Shown: positions 1-10,279, counted from the stretch's first letter. The stretch: DNA of 17,505 nucleotides from an uncultured Catenibacterium sp. (GCA_900764725.1 CAAFPB010000056.1:1-17505), one strand, 5' to 3'. Numbers and translations: made by a program. Notes: a model not told the origin generated them from the sequence alone.

Positions 1-21
1 AGACGTGTGCTCTTCCGATCT
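1..21. other. Illumina TruSeq adapter remnant (not genomic)
   Basis: These 21 bases, ending in GCTCTTCCGATCT, match the 3' end of the Illumina TruSeq read-2 adapter exactly as I remember it. Obg-like coding sequence begins immediately afterwards. The adapter happens to be in frame and supplies a GTG at base 5, so a gene caller would make a false start with a spurious N-terminus MCSSDL. This is untrimmed library sequence at a contig end. Confidence 0.95.
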
Positions 22-520
22 CACTATTAATAAAGAACTTGGTGAATATGAATATCGCTTATTAGAAAGACCACAGATTATCGTTGCGAATAAGATGGAT
101 GGCGAAGAAGCAGAAGAAAACTTAAAGAAATTCAAGGAAAAGCTTGGAGATCAGAAAGTATTCCCAATCATTGCGCCTATCCATGAAGGTATCGATGCTG
201 TCCTTTATGCAGTGGCTGATGCATTAGAAACTGCACCAGACTTCTTTAATCAGGAAGAAGAACAAGAAAGTGTTCTTTATACTTATAAGGAAGAAGAAAG
301 ACCATTCTCTATCCTTAACAAGGGTAATGGAGTATGGGAAGTCACTGGTAAAAAGGTTGAAAGACTTGTACAGATGGCATCATTTACTACAGATGATGGC
401 TTCCAGAGATTCGCATTACAGATCCGTAATATGGGTATCGATGATGCTTTAAGAGAAGCAGGCTGTGAAGATGGCGATACTGTACGCTTATATGACTTCG
501 AATTCGAATTTTATAACTAA
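22..520 (+). CDS. obgE: GTPase Obg/CgtA, C-terminal part (5' end missing)
   Basis: Obg is a ribosome-associated GTPase that acts in large-subunit assembly and stress signalling. Only the C-terminal ~165 residues of the usual ~430 are present because the contig begins inside the gene. Visible parts are the end of the G domain, with the G4 guanine-specificity motif NKMD in the context ERPQIIVANKMDG, followed by a short linker and the Obg-specific C-terminal (OCT) domain. The OCT domain carries the hallmark pattern FALQIRNMGIDDALREAG and ends with the acidic/aromatic DFEFEF. The usual G5 serine-alanine pair is replaced here (PIIAPIHEG), which is tolerable because G5 is weakly conserved. No real start codon is present: the GTG at base 5 belongs to the adapter. 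A terminator starts at the base after the stop, so obg ends its transcript here. Identification is secure. Confidence 0.95.
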
Positions 521-549
521 TACCATTTGTATAAATGGTATTTTTTTTT
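521..549 (+). terminator. Rho-independent terminator after obg
   Basis: A perfect 8-bp stem (TACCATTT paired with AAATGGTA, loop GTAT) is followed by nine T. It begins at the base after the obg stop codon. The T-run merges into TTGACA, so any upstream promoter element for ruvA overlaps the terminator. Confidence 0.9.
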
Positions 550-553
550 GACA

Positions 554-568
554 TATGATAGAATTAGG
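554..568 (+). promoter_or_regulatory. Possible -10 region of the ruvAB promoter
   Basis: TATGATAGAATTAGG lies 31–36 bases before the ruvA start and resembles sequences before holA and the HAD gene. There is no good -35 at normal spacing: the TTGACA at 548–553 abuts the hexamer rather than sitting 17 bases upstream. A promoter is expected here because a strong terminator separates ruvA from obg, but the exact element is uncertain. Confidence 0.35.
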
Positions 569-589
569 AAATGCGTAAAGGAGAATTTT

Positions 590-1150
590 ATGTATAGTTA
601 TATCAAAGGAATCATTGCAGATTTGTATTCAGATCATATTGTCATAGATAATCATGGAATAGGTTATGAAGTGCATGTATCCAATCCTTATAATTTTAAA
701 AAGGGTGATGATGCAACAGTCTATATATATCAACAAGTTAAAGAGGATGATATTACCCTATTTGGTTTTAAGAAGAAGGAAGAGAAAGAACTATTCCAGA
801 AGCTTATTCTAGTCAAGGGAATAGGCTGTAAGACAGCTATTGGTATTCTTGCAACAGGTGAGATCGATGCGATTATTGATGCGATAGAAGCTAAAAATAC
901 AGGATATCTTAAGAAGATACCGGGGATTGGTCCTAAAGCCGCACAGCAGATTATCCTTGATTTACATGGAAAGTTTGATAAGCGTGCTATGAAACCTCTT
1001 GGTACTCCAGATTATGAAGAAGCCACTGAAGTATTAATCGCATTAGGTTATAAACAAAGCGATGTAGAAAAGGCAATGAAAGTCTTATCGAGTGAAAACT
1101 TAGATACCAACGGCTATGTCAAACGTGCACTAGCCTTATTAACTCAATAA
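590..1150 (+). CDS. ruvA: Holliday junction branch migration protein RuvA
   Basis: RuvA binds four-way DNA junctions as a tetramer and recruits the RuvB motor for branch migration in recombinational repair. The 186-residue product is of normal length. It shows the N-terminal OB-fold start MYSYIKGIIADLYSDHIVI, two helix-hairpin-helix motifs (LVKGIGCKTAIGIL and KIPGIGPKAAQQII) that contact the junction backbone, and a C-terminal domain (EATEVLIALGYKQSDVEKAM ... VKRALALL) that binds RuvB. The frame is open 21 codons further upstream, but the ATG at 590 is chosen because AAAGGAGA (577–584) sits just before it and homologues begin MYxYIKG. ruvB follows after 15 bases, so the two form an operon. 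Identification is secure. Confidence 0.96.
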   Translation: MYSYIKGIIADLYSDHIVIDNHGIGYEVHVSNPYNFKKGDDATVYIYQQVKEDDITLFGFKKKEEKELFQKLILVKGIGCKTAIGILATGEIDAIIDAIEAKNTGYLKKIPGIGPKAAQQIILDLHGKFDKRAMKPLGTPDYEEATEVLIALGYKQSDVEKAMKVLSSENLDTNGYVKRALALLTQ

Positions 1151-1165
1151 AGAAAGGAGATATAT

Positions 1166-2158
1166 ATGGATCGTGATATTTTAGATACAAATGAGCATAT
1201 TGAAGATGAAGAGAGTTCTTTAAGACCAGCTTCTTTTGATGAATATGTAGGTCAGCATGATTTAAAGGAAAACCTACGTGTCTTTGTAGGTGCTGCAAAG
1301 ATGCGTGATGAAACACTTGATCATGTTTTATTCTATGGTCCTCCAGGACTAGGTAAAACGACTATGTCGATGATTATTGCGAATGAAATGGGAACGCATA
1401 TTAAGATTACAACAGGACCTTCTATTGAAAAAACAGGAGATCTAGTGGCATTACTTACATCTCTAGAACCAGGTGATGTGCTCTTTATTGATGAAATTCA
1501 TCGTTTAAACAAAGTTGTAGAAGAAATACTTTATCCGGCAATGGAAGACTTCTGTGTGGACGTCATGATTGGTAAAGATGCCACAACGCGTTCTGTACGT
1601 ATTGATTTACCTCCTTTTACACTAGTGGGAGCTACTACACGTGCAGGAGATATCTCAGCTCCATTACGTGATCGTTTTGGTATAGTGGCTAAACTTGATT
1701 ATTATAAGGATGAAGAACTTAGAGACATTATTTCTCGTACAAGCAAAGTCTATGGTATGACAATGGAAGAAGAAGCTAAGATGGAACTTGCAAGACGTTC
1801 AAGAGGAACTCCACGTATTGCGAATAGACTCTTTAGACGTGTAAGAGACTTTTCACAGTTCTATGGTGATGAAATCATCACTAAAGATCGTACAATGCAG
1901 GCACTAGACCGTTTAAAGGTCGATAATCTAGGACTAGATGATGTCGATCATAAATACTTACTTGGTATCATCAATCGTTTCCAGGGTGGACCTGTTGGTT
2001 TAGAAGCACTTGCTGCAAGTATTGGTGAAGAAAGAATGACATTAGAAGATGTCTATGAACCTTATTTACTACAAAAAGGCTTGATCAAACGTACTTCAAG
2101 AGGCAGAATTGCGACAGATCTTGCTTATAGACATTTTCATATTACTAGAGAGAATTAA
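1166..2158 (+). CDS. ruvB: Holliday junction branch migration ATPase RuvB
   Basis: RuvB is the hexameric AAA+ motor that pulls DNA through RuvA-bound Holliday junctions. The 330-residue protein has all family marks: Walker [10 protein letters not shown] at residues 58–66, Walker B DEIH at 109–112, the sensor region GATTRAG at 155–161, an arginine finger within APLRDRFG near residue 170, and a C-terminal winged helix ([16 protein letters not shown] ... [16 protein letters not shown]). AGAAAGGAGA at 1151–1160 is an excellent ribosome site. The gene is co-transcribed with ruvA. Its stop codon lies inside the loop of the following terminator hairpin. Identification is secure. Confidence 0.97.
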   Translation: MDRDILDTNEHIEDEESSLRPASFDEYVGQHDLKENLRVFVGAAKMRDETLDHVLFYGPPGLGKTTMSMIIANEMGTHIKITTGPSIEKTGDLVALLTSLEPGDVLFIDEIHRLNKVVEEILYPAMEDFCVDVMIGKDATTRSVRIDLPPFTLVGATTRAGDISAPLRDRFGIVAKLDYYKDEELRDIISRTSKVYGMTMEEEAKMELARRSRGTPRIANRLFRRVRDFSQFYGDEIITKDRTMQALDRLKVDNLGLDDVDHKYLLGIINRFQGGPVGLEALAASIGEERMTLEDVYEPYLLQKGLIKRTSRGRIATDLAYRHFHITREN

Positions 2159-2175
2159 TTTGATTCTCTTTTTTT
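2149..2175 (+). terminator. Rho-independent terminator overlapping the ruvB stop
   Basis: AGAGAAT (2149–2155) pairs perfectly with ATTCTCT (2163–2169) across a 7-base loop that contains the ruvB stop codon, followed by a T-run to 2175. The next base is the A of the comEA start codon. The 7-bp stem is A/T-rich, so termination may be partial and leave room for read-through into comEA. Confidence 0.75.
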
Positions 2176-2646
2176 ATGCGTCAAATTAAGATTATTGGGC
2201 TGATTCTCTTAAGTATTGCCTCATTTATATATGGTTATCAAAAACCTGAAAAAGTCAGCTCAACACAAAAATCAGAAGTTTATATTACATTAGAAGGTGC
2301 TTTTAATAAGACAGGTGAAGTGCCTATAAAAGAAGGCATGACAGTAAATGATCTAGTGAAGGAAGTAGGGGTTAAAGATAATGCCTGTATGGATTCTTTA
2401 AATATGAATAGAAGTATTCAAGCAGAAATGCGTCTTTATTTACCAGAAAAAAGAGCAAATATGATTTCGCTCAATAAAGGGACACTCAAAGACTTTATGA
2501 CATTAAAAGGAGTAGGAGAAAAAACAGCACAGAAGTTTATAGACTATAGGCAGATACAACCCTTTTATACAATAGAAGACATCATGAACATACAAGGAAT
2601 AGGTGAGAAGAAATATCTCATCTATCGTGATTACTTATGCCTATAA
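2176..2646 (+). CDS. comEA: ComEA-like DNA-binding competence protein
   Basis: ComEA is the membrane-anchored receptor that binds double-stranded DNA outside the cell and delivers it to the ComEC channel. The 156-residue product has an N-terminal hydrophobic anchor (IIGLILLSIASFIYGY, residues ~6–21), a SLBB-type beta-grasp domain (~34–75), and a C-terminal double helix-hairpin-helix DNA-binding domain with MTLKGVGEKTAQKFIDYRQ and IQGIGEKKYLIYRDY. An in-frame stop at 2161–2163 makes the ATG at 2176 the only ATG giving the anchor. No Shine-Dalgarno sequence precedes it: the upstream bases are the T-run of the ruvB terminator. The 3' end overlaps comEC by 10 bases, which suggests translational coupling. 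The domain assignment is strong; activity in transformation is inferred. Confidence 0.88.
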   Translation: MRQIKIIGLILLSIASFIYGYQKPEKVSSTQKSEVYITLEGAFNKTGEVPIKEGMTVNDLVKEVGVKDNACMDSLNMNRSIQAEMRLYLPEKRANMISLNKGTLKDFMTLKGVGEKTAQKFIDYRQIQPFYTIEDIMNIQGIGEKKYLIYRDYLCL

Positions 2647-4613
2647 GATATCATTTAGTATATTATGCAGTGTTTGTCTTATTACTATCTGTTGCTTATC
2701 TTGTTCATCCTTTATTTTATATATTTCTACTTGCTTATTTTATTTATTTAGTGAAACGTTTTGGAAGAAAGATGTTATTTCTTCTTTTTTTATTACCTAT
2801 TATATTAAGACCAGCTGCAACAGTAGAAGTTCCTTCCATTGTTTCAGGAAAAGTGAAAGATGTGAGAGATAATTATGTTATTTTGAATACTGATTATGGT
2901 AAGATCAAAGCCTATACAGATCATAAGTTTCAATATAATGATGAAGTACTTGTCAAACTAAACTTTCTAGATATCAAGCATCGTAAAGATCCCATAGGTT
3001 ATGATGAATATCATTCGTTTAAAGCTAATCAAATCGTCGCAAAAGCTAAAATCACTCATATTACTTCTGTCTCATCTCATCCTTCCTTTTATCAATTACT
3101 AGAAAAGCACTTCTCTTCCTCTAAGTCTATTAATAGCTATCAAAAGCTATTTATCTTAGGTATTAAAGATGAAGCCATTAAAGAAGACTATTCTTTACTG
3201 ACGAGTCTTTCTCTAGTACATATGTTTGCTTTATCAGGAATGCATATTCATTTACTTTATAAATGTCTAGGTCTTATTAAATCATTTGTACGTGATGATA
3301 TCGCAGATATCATCATTAAAGTACTTATAGGCTTTTATGTCTTTTCTATACCATATAATATATCTCTTCATCGTGCCTTTTATATGCTTGTTATTTATGA
3401 TCTTGTGAGAGAGAAGTTTAATCAATTAGATGTTTTATCATTTCTTGTTTTAGCTAATATTATTAAGAATCCTTATATCATCTTTAGTATTTCCTTTGTC
3501 TTCTCATACTTTATCTATTTTCTTGTCATCATGACTAAGCATTTCCCATACCGCTCTTTTCTTATCTATTTAGGTGGTATACCTATTGTCTTATCACTTA
3601 ATTTCTCCATTAATATTTTTTCTTATTTCTTGACTGTTCTTCTTTCTCCTTTTATTTCCTGTTTCTATATTGTGACACTTATTTCATTAATTCTTCCGAT
3701 AGATTTTATTATGAAGATAATGATTAACTACCAACAGATGATTCTCACCTTCATCACTTCACTTAGTGCGGAAATCATCTTTCAAAAACCAACACTCTCA
3801 TTTATTATTCTTTATTATGTTATCTTATTTAATATCTTCTTGTTATTGGAAGAAAAGAAGAGCATTCAGTTTTCTATGTCTTTATTATGTGCACTCATGA
3901 TTAGCTTTCATATATATAGTATTTATAAACCATATACGCAGGTCTCTACTATTGATGTAGGACAGGGGGATTGTTCACTCATTCGTCTTCCCTTTAATCA
4001 AGGTAATTATCTCATTGATACAGGTGGTAATAGGGAATATGATATTGCTTCTCATAATGTCATCCCTTATCTTAAATCACAGGGTATTCCGCATATTGAT
4101 AGAGTTTATATATCTCATCATGACTATGATCACTATGGCGCATTAGACTCATTAAAGAAGAAATATAAAGTCAAGCGTATTATTGATACATATCAGGAAG
4201 AAGAGAAAAATAAATTCATTACAATCAAGATGCTTAAAAGTGATGTCATTTATCCTTCTACTAATGAAAACTCATTAGTGATGTTAGTAACAACAGGAGG
4301 CTATAACTATTTATTTACAGGTGATATCCCAAGTAATGTAGAAGAAGATCTTTATAAGAAATATGGTCAAATAGATGTAGATGTCTTAAAGGTAGCACAT
4401 CATGGCAGTGGCTATTCTTCTTCTGTAATATTCTTTCAAATGGTTCATCCTCGTATCGCAATGATTGGGGTAGGAGAACACAATCTTTATGGTCATCCAG
4501 CCCATATTGTCATTAAACGATTAGAAGAAAGAAACATTAAGATATTACGTACAGATCTTGATGGCAGCTTTTCTATTATCACTTATTTAGGAGAACATCT
4601 TATTTACCGTTAA
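2637..4613 (+). CDS. comEC: ComEC/Rec2 DNA uptake channel
   Basis: ComEC forms the inner-membrane channel that passes single-stranded DNA into the cytoplasm during natural transformation. The 658-residue protein starts with hydrophobic segments (~8–57), then an OB-like soluble region (~66–145). The polytopic competence domain follows, with its signature ALSGMHIHLL at 198–207 and further membrane segments to ~430. The C-terminal metallo-beta-lactamase-like domain begins at TIDVGQGDCSLI (~438). That last domain keeps putative metal-ligand motifs: HHDYDH at 494–499, TGD at 561–563 and AHHGS at 587–591, consistent with the nuclease role proposed for it. The gene is intact and begins inside the comEA 3' end. 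comEB, which sits between comEA and comEC in Bacillus subtilis, is absent. Identification is secure; competence of this organism is not proven. Confidence 0.95.
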   Translation: MPIRYHLVYYAVFVLLLSVAYLVHPLFYIFLLAYFIYLVKRFGRKMLFLLFLLPIILRPAATVEVPSIVSGKVKDVRDNYVILNTDYGKIKAYTDHKFQYNDEVLVKLNFLDIKHRKDPIGYDEYHSFKANQIVAKAKITHITSVSSHPSFYQLLEKHFSSSKSINSYQKLFILGIKDEAIKEDYSLLTSLSLVHMFALSGMHIHLLYKCLGLIKSFVRDDIADIIIKVLIGFYVFSIPYNISLHRAFYMLVIYDLVREKFNQLDVLSFLVLANIIKNPYIIFSISFVFSYFIYFLVIMTKHFPYRSFLIYLGGIPIVLSLNFSINIFSYFLTVLLSPFISCFYIVTLISLILPIDFIMKIMINYQQMILTFITSLSAEIIFQKPTLSFIILYYVILFNIFLLLEEKKSIQFSMSLLCALMISFHIYSIYKPYTQVSTIDVGQGDCSLIRLPFNQGNYLIDTGGNREYDIASHNVIPYLKSQGIPHIDRVYISHHDYDHYGALDSLKKKYKVKRIIDTYQEEEKNKFITIKMLKSDVIYPSTNENSLVMLVTTGGYNYLFTGDIPSNVEEDLYKKYGQIDVDVLKVAHHGSGYSSSVIFFQMVHPRIAMIGVGEHNLYGHPAHIVIKRLEERNIKILRTDLDGSFSIITYLGEHLIYR

Positions 4614-4622
4614 TCATGATTA

Positions 4623-4636
4623 TATGGTAGAATAGG
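4623..4636 (+). promoter_or_regulatory. Possible -10 region for holA
   Basis: TATGGTAGAATAGG lies ~30 bases before the holA start and closely resembles TATGATAGAATTAGG before ruvA. No convincing -35 box is present. It could give holA–hemW its own promoter, or the genes may simply be co-transcribed with comEC, which ends only 41 bases before holA. Confidence 0.3.
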
Positions 4637-4654
4637 ACAAAAGGATGGAGAACT

Positions 4655-5614
4655 ATGAATATTGTATTATATGGAGAAGAAAAACTATTACTTGCTCAAA
4701 GATTAGAAGACTTAAAAAAGAAATATCAATGTACAAGTGATGATATGAACTATATGGTCTATCATACAGGTGAAACACCAATGAAGGACATCATTGAAGA
4801 TGCTTTAACACAACCCTTCTTAACAGAATATAAGATGGTTGTCTTAAAGAATCCAATCTTTCTTACAAAAGAAAAACCTAAAAAGAAACTAGTTACAGAT
4901 GAAGATGTTAAGCTATTTTTAGATTATATTGAACATGATAATCCAACTACATTATTTGTGATTTATCATGATCAGCGTAACTTTGATGAAAGAAAGAAGG
5001 TTGTTAAATCATTACGTAAAAATGCGAAATGGTATGAAATGGAGAAATTAACCTTCAATCAGCTTTATAAGGCTACTAGAGAAGCTATTGTTCATAGAAA
5101 TGCCTCTATTGAAGATAATGCGCTTGCTTTACTATTAGACCGCTGTGGAAATGATCTTCTTACTATATCTAATCAGGTAGAAAAGTTATGCTTATATACA
5201 CATAGTATTAAAAAGGAAGATGTTGAAAGATTAGTACCACCACGCGTTGAAGAGGATGTTTTTAAGTTAACAAATGCTTTAATGGAACATGATTTAAGAA
5301 ATACAATGCGCGTTTATCAAGACTTAATCTCTAAGAAGCATGATCCTTTAGAACTCATTGGTTTGATTGCAAATTCATTACGTAATCTCTATCAGGTCTC
5401 TATTATGAGTAAGAAGGGATATCGAGATAATGATATTGCATCAGCATTGGGCCTTAATCCTCGTGCTATCTATCCAATTCGTAAAAATGTAGCACATTTT
5501 GATATCACGGAACTCATGGAAAAACTCTATGCTTTATCAGAACTAGATTATGCAATCAAGACCGGTACGGTAGATAAATTTAGAGGATTAGAACTCTTTC
5601 TAATGAGGATATGA
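4655..5614 (+). CDS. holA: DNA polymerase III delta subunit (clamp loader)
   Basis: The delta subunit opens the sliding-clamp ring as part of the clamp-loader complex in replication. The 319-residue length matches the YqeN/HolA family of Bacillota. The N-terminus (IVLYGEEKLLLAQRLEDLKKKY) is the degenerate AAA+ opening of delta. The C-terminal helical collar shows FKLTNALMEHD and the closing pattern SELDYAIKTGTVDKFRGLE. Delta normally lacks a functional Walker A, and none is seen. GGAG at 4647–4650 supports the ATG at 4655. In Bacillus, comEC (comEC–holA) also precedes this gene, so the context agrees. hemW begins one base after the stop. Confidence 0.93.
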   Translation: MNIVLYGEEKLLLAQRLEDLKKKYQCTSDDMNYMVYHTGETPMKDIIEDALTQPFLTEYKMVVLKNPIFLTKEKPKKKLVTDEDVKLFLDYIEHDNPTTLFVIYHDQRNFDERKKVVKSLRKNAKWYEMEKLTFNQLYKATREAIVHRNASIEDNALALLLDRCGNDLLTISNQVEKLCLYTHSIKKEDVERLVPPRVEEDVFKLTNALMEHDLRNTMRVYQDLISKKHDPLELIGLIANSLRNLYQVSIMSKKGYRDNDIASALGLNPRAIYPIRKNVAHFDITELMEKLYALSELDYAIKTGTVDKFRGLELFLMRI

Positions 5615-5615
5615 T

Positions 5616-6707
5616 ATGGAAACAAAAGCACTTTATATTCATATTCCTTTTTGTGATCATATTTGCTCTTATTGTGATTTTGCGAAGGTCTATTATCGTG
5701 AAGAGTTTGTCTTAAAATATCTAGAACGATTAAAGGAAGAACTTGATCGTCTTCCTCATCATATAATGAGAACTATTTATATAGGAGGAGGAACACCAAG
5801 TGCTCTTTCTTTAGATCAATTAGATATCTTATTAAGGATGATTGATCCTTTTGTAGGTGATGATACTCTCGAATATACAATAGAAGTCAATCCTGAATCA
5901 GCAACGCGAGATAAACTAGAATGTATGCATGCTCATGGAGTTAATCGTTTGAGTATCGGTGTACAGACATTTAATAATGATTTATTAAAAAAGATTGAAC
6001 GTTATCATACATCTTCTATTGCGAAAGAGGTAGTAAGAAATGCCAAGTCCATAGGCTTTAAACATATTTCTATTGATCTCATGTATGGACTTCCTAATCA
6101 AACACTTGAAGATGTACAAGAAGATTTAAAGACTGCCTTATCACTTCCTATTAATCATTTATCTTATTATTCACTTATATTAGAAGAACATACACGTTTA
6201 TATGATTCATATGAACCATTAGATGAAGAAACAGAAGGAAAATGGAGTGACTATATTGTAGAAACACTTTCCCATGCTGGTTTTTATCGCTATGAAGTCT
6301 CTAACTATGCATTAGGAAATCATGAATCAGAACATAATAAGGTTTATTGGCATTATGATAACTATTATGGTGTCGGTATTGGTGCAACAGGTAAAATAGA
6401 TGATGAACTGATTTCTCATACGCGTAGTCTCACTGATTATTTACAAGGAAAGAATACAGTATATATAGAAAAAGAAACAATCGAAGATACAATGTTTAAT
6501 CATCTTATGATGTCTTTACGTCTAACAGAAGGATTGGACCTTGATGAATTTAAAAGAAGATATCATCGTTCAATAGAAGATGTCTATAAAGAGGCTCTTA
6601 GTAAGAACCTAGATAATCATTCATTGATTATTGAAAATAATCATTTGAAAACAAATGATACACTTGATCTTCTGAATTCCATTCTTCTAGATTTCTTACC
6701 TGAATAA
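5616..6707 (+). CDS. hemW: Radical SAM heme chaperone HemW
   Basis: HemW proteins are radical-SAM enzymes related to HemN that bind heme and are thought to deliver it to target proteins; they were often misannotated as coproporphyrinogen III oxidase. The 363-residue protein carries the cluster-binding motif CxxxCxYC (C13, C17, C20) followed by DF rather than the extra cysteine seen in HemN, which points to HemW. It also has the SAM-binding IYIGGGTPSAL, EVNPES, NRLSIGVQTF, and a HemN C-terminal region (HNKVYWHYDNYYGVGIGA, MMSLRLTEGLDLDEF). GAGGAT at 5605–5610 is the ribosome site, placed inside the holA 3' end, so the pair is one transcription unit. In Bacillus this gene lies just upstream of hrcA with lepA between; lepA is absent here. 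Confidence 0.93.
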   Translation: METKALYIHIPFCDHICSYCDFAKVYYREEFVLKYLERLKEELDRLPHHIMRTIYIGGGTPSALSLDQLDILLRMIDPFVGDDTLEYTIEVNPESATRDKLECMHAHGVNRLSIGVQTFNNDLLKKIERYHTSSIAKEVVRNAKSIGFKHISIDLMYGLPNQTLEDVQEDLKTALSLPINHLSYYSLILEEHTRLYDSYEPLDEETEGKWSDYIVETLSHAGFYRYEVSNYALGNHESEHNKVYWHYDNYYGVGIGATGKIDDELISHTRSLTDYLQGKNTVYIEKETIEDTMFNHLMMSLRLTEGLDLDEFKRRYHRSIEDVYKEALSKNLDNHSLIIENNHLKTNDTLDLLNSILLDFLPE

Positions 6708-6738
6708 GTGGTTTCTCAAATAAGAGAAACCGCTTTTT
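6707..6738 (+). terminator. Rho-independent terminator after hemW
   Basis: An 11-bp stem (6707–6717 with 6724–6734, one G–U pair, core GGTTTCTC/GAGAAACC) with a 6-base loop is followed by a T-run at 6734–6738. It starts at the last base of the hemW stop codon and isolates the heat-shock operon from upstream transcription. Confidence 0.88.
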
Positions 6739-6746
6739 AGTATAAA

Positions 6747-6773
6747 CTAGCACTAAAGTCTTGACACTGCTAA
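6747..6773 (+). promoter_or_regulatory. Second, degenerate CIRCE operator
   Basis: CTAGCACTA, nine bases, CACTGCTAA: the same 9-9-9 geometry as CIRCE (TTAGCACTC-N9-GAGTGCTAA), with two mismatches in each arm. It overlaps the -35 box TTGACA at 6761–6766. Bound HrcA at this site would block RNA polymerase directly. The geometry and position argue against chance, but the match is imperfect. Confidence 0.6.
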
Positions 6774-6788
6774 AAAAGAATGTATAAT
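6761..6788 (+). promoter_or_regulatory. Promoter of hrcA–grpE–dnaK–dnaJ
   Basis: A consensus vegetative promoter: TTGACA (6761–6766), 16-base spacer, TATAAT (6783–6788) preceded by TG (extended -10). Transcription should start near 6795, inside or at the edge of the downstream CIRCE. Two HrcA operators flank or overlap it. Confidence 0.88.
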
Positions 6789-6792
6789 GAAT

Positions 6793-6819
6793 CTAGCACA
6801 AGAGGAAAAAGAGTGCTAA
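6793..6819 (+). promoter_or_regulatory. CIRCE operator (HrcA binding site)
   Basis: CTAGCACAA, nine bases (GAGGAAAAA), GAGTGCTAA. The right arm is a perfect CIRCE half; the left arm has three differences from TTAGCACTC. It lies just downstream of the -10 box, and its right arm overlaps the first bases of the hrcA Shine-Dalgarno sequence (AAGGAGG, 6818–6824). This is the expected autoregulatory site for HrcA, relieved when GroEL is titrated by unfolded protein. Confidence 0.93.
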
Positions 6820-6830
6820 GGAGGTGCTTG

Positions 6831-7856
6831 ATGATGCTATCGGCAAGACAAATGCTAATATTTAAATATATTGTCGAAGAGTTTATTGAAACAGCAGAAC
6901 CTGTTGGATCTAAGCTTCTGATGACAAAATATGAATTACCATATTCAAGCGCCACTATTCGAAATGAAATGAGCAAGCTTGAAGAACTTGGCTTTCTAGT
7001 GAAAACACATACATCTTCTGGTCGTGTTCCTTCTAAGAAGGGATATTACTATTATGTAAATACTTTGCTTCAGCCAAATGTCGATGAACAAGTAAAGAAT
7101 CAGGTTGCAACTATCTTTAGTGATACACATCAATCATTGAATAGTTTGATTAAAGAAAGCTGCGAAATGTTAAGCCAGTTGACTGATCTAACGGCTGTTG
7201 CTCTAGGACCTAATTCAAGTTATGAATGTCTGCAGAATATTACACTTGTTCCAATTGGGACGCGCAATGTCACTGCAATCATAGTAACGGATAAGGGACA
7301 TGTAGAAAATCGAGTTTTCACTTTATCTGAGACACTGAGTTTGGATGATTTACAGGCTTGTGTAGCGGTAATGAATGATACATTAGTAGGAACACCAATC
7401 AATCAGGTGGCAGATAGATTAGAAAACGATGTCAAGCCAATCCTCAATACGAGAATCAAGGAACATGAAATCTTGTTTAATGCTTTCTTAGAAGCATTTA
7501 TGAAATTTGCAAGAAACAATGTATATTTCTCTGGTAAAGATCATTTGTTATATCAACCAGAATACAATGATGTCAACAAGTTAAGAAAACTAGTGAGTGC
7601 ATTTGAAAATTCATCTAATTGGAATTTTTTAGCACCAACTGATGATGATGGTATCAAGGTATTGATTGGTGATGATTCAAATGTATCTGGACTTGATGAT
7701 GTATCAGTTATTTCATCTTCTTTTGATACAGGAGGAGCTAGTAAAGGAACGATTTCTGTAATCGGTCCAACGCGTATGCCTTACAAGAAAGTTGTATCGC
7801 TTGTAGAATATATTACTGAAAATATAGAAAGAATCATCAAGGAAAATGATGAGTAG
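6831..7856 (+). CDS. hrcA: Heat-inducible transcription repressor HrcA
   Basis: HrcA is the dimeric repressor of class I heat-shock genes; it binds CIRCE and needs GroEL to stay active. The 341-residue protein begins with a winged-helix DNA-binding domain (LSARQMLIFKYIVEEFIETAEPVGSKLL ... SSATIRNEMSKLEELGFL, with SGRVPSKKGYYYYV after it). The GAF-like dimerisation domain and the typical end IGPTRMPYKKVVSLVEYITENI follow. The frame stays open to 6780, but that region holds the -10 box and CIRCE, so the start must be at ATG 6831 or ATG 6834; AAGGAGG at 6818–6824 favours 6831. First gene of the operon; autoregulated by the two operators upstream. Confidence 0.96.
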   Translation: MMLSARQMLIFKYIVEEFIETAEPVGSKLLMTKYELPYSSATIRNEMSKLEELGFLVKTHTSSGRVPSKKGYYYYVNTLLQPNVDEQVKNQVATIFSDTHQSLNSLIKESCEMLSQLTDLTAVALGPNSSYECLQNITLVPIGTRNVTAIIVTDKGHVENRVFTLSETLSLDDLQACVAVMNDTLVGTPINQVADRLENDVKPILNTRIKEHEILFNAFLEAFMKFARNNVYFSGKDHLLYQPEYNDVNKLRKLVSAFENSSNWNFLAPTDDDGIKVLIGDDSNVSGLDDVSVISSSFDTGGASKGTISVIGPTRMPYKKVVSLVEYITENIERIIKENDE

Positions 7857-7869
7857 AAGAGGTGAGACC

Positions 7870-10274
<2,405 letters not shown>

Positions 10275-10279
10275 CAAGA

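Noticed and set aside
548..553. TTGACA as the -35 of ruvA
   Set aside because: No acceptable -10 hexamer 16–18 bases downstream (570–577 reads AATGCGTA); it arises at the end of the terminator T-run.
527..589. 21-codon N-terminal extension of RuvA
   Set aside because: It overlaps the obg terminator and promoter region; the ATG at 590 has a good ribosome site and matches the family start.
4611..4622. Perfect 12-bp palindrome TAATCATGATTA after comEC
   Set aside because: Too short for a terminator, no T-run, and such AT-rich palindromes are expected by chance; could be an operator but nothing supports it.
6780..6830. 17-codon N-terminal extension of HrcA
   Set aside because: It would be translated from the -10 box and CIRCE, upstream of or at the transcription start.
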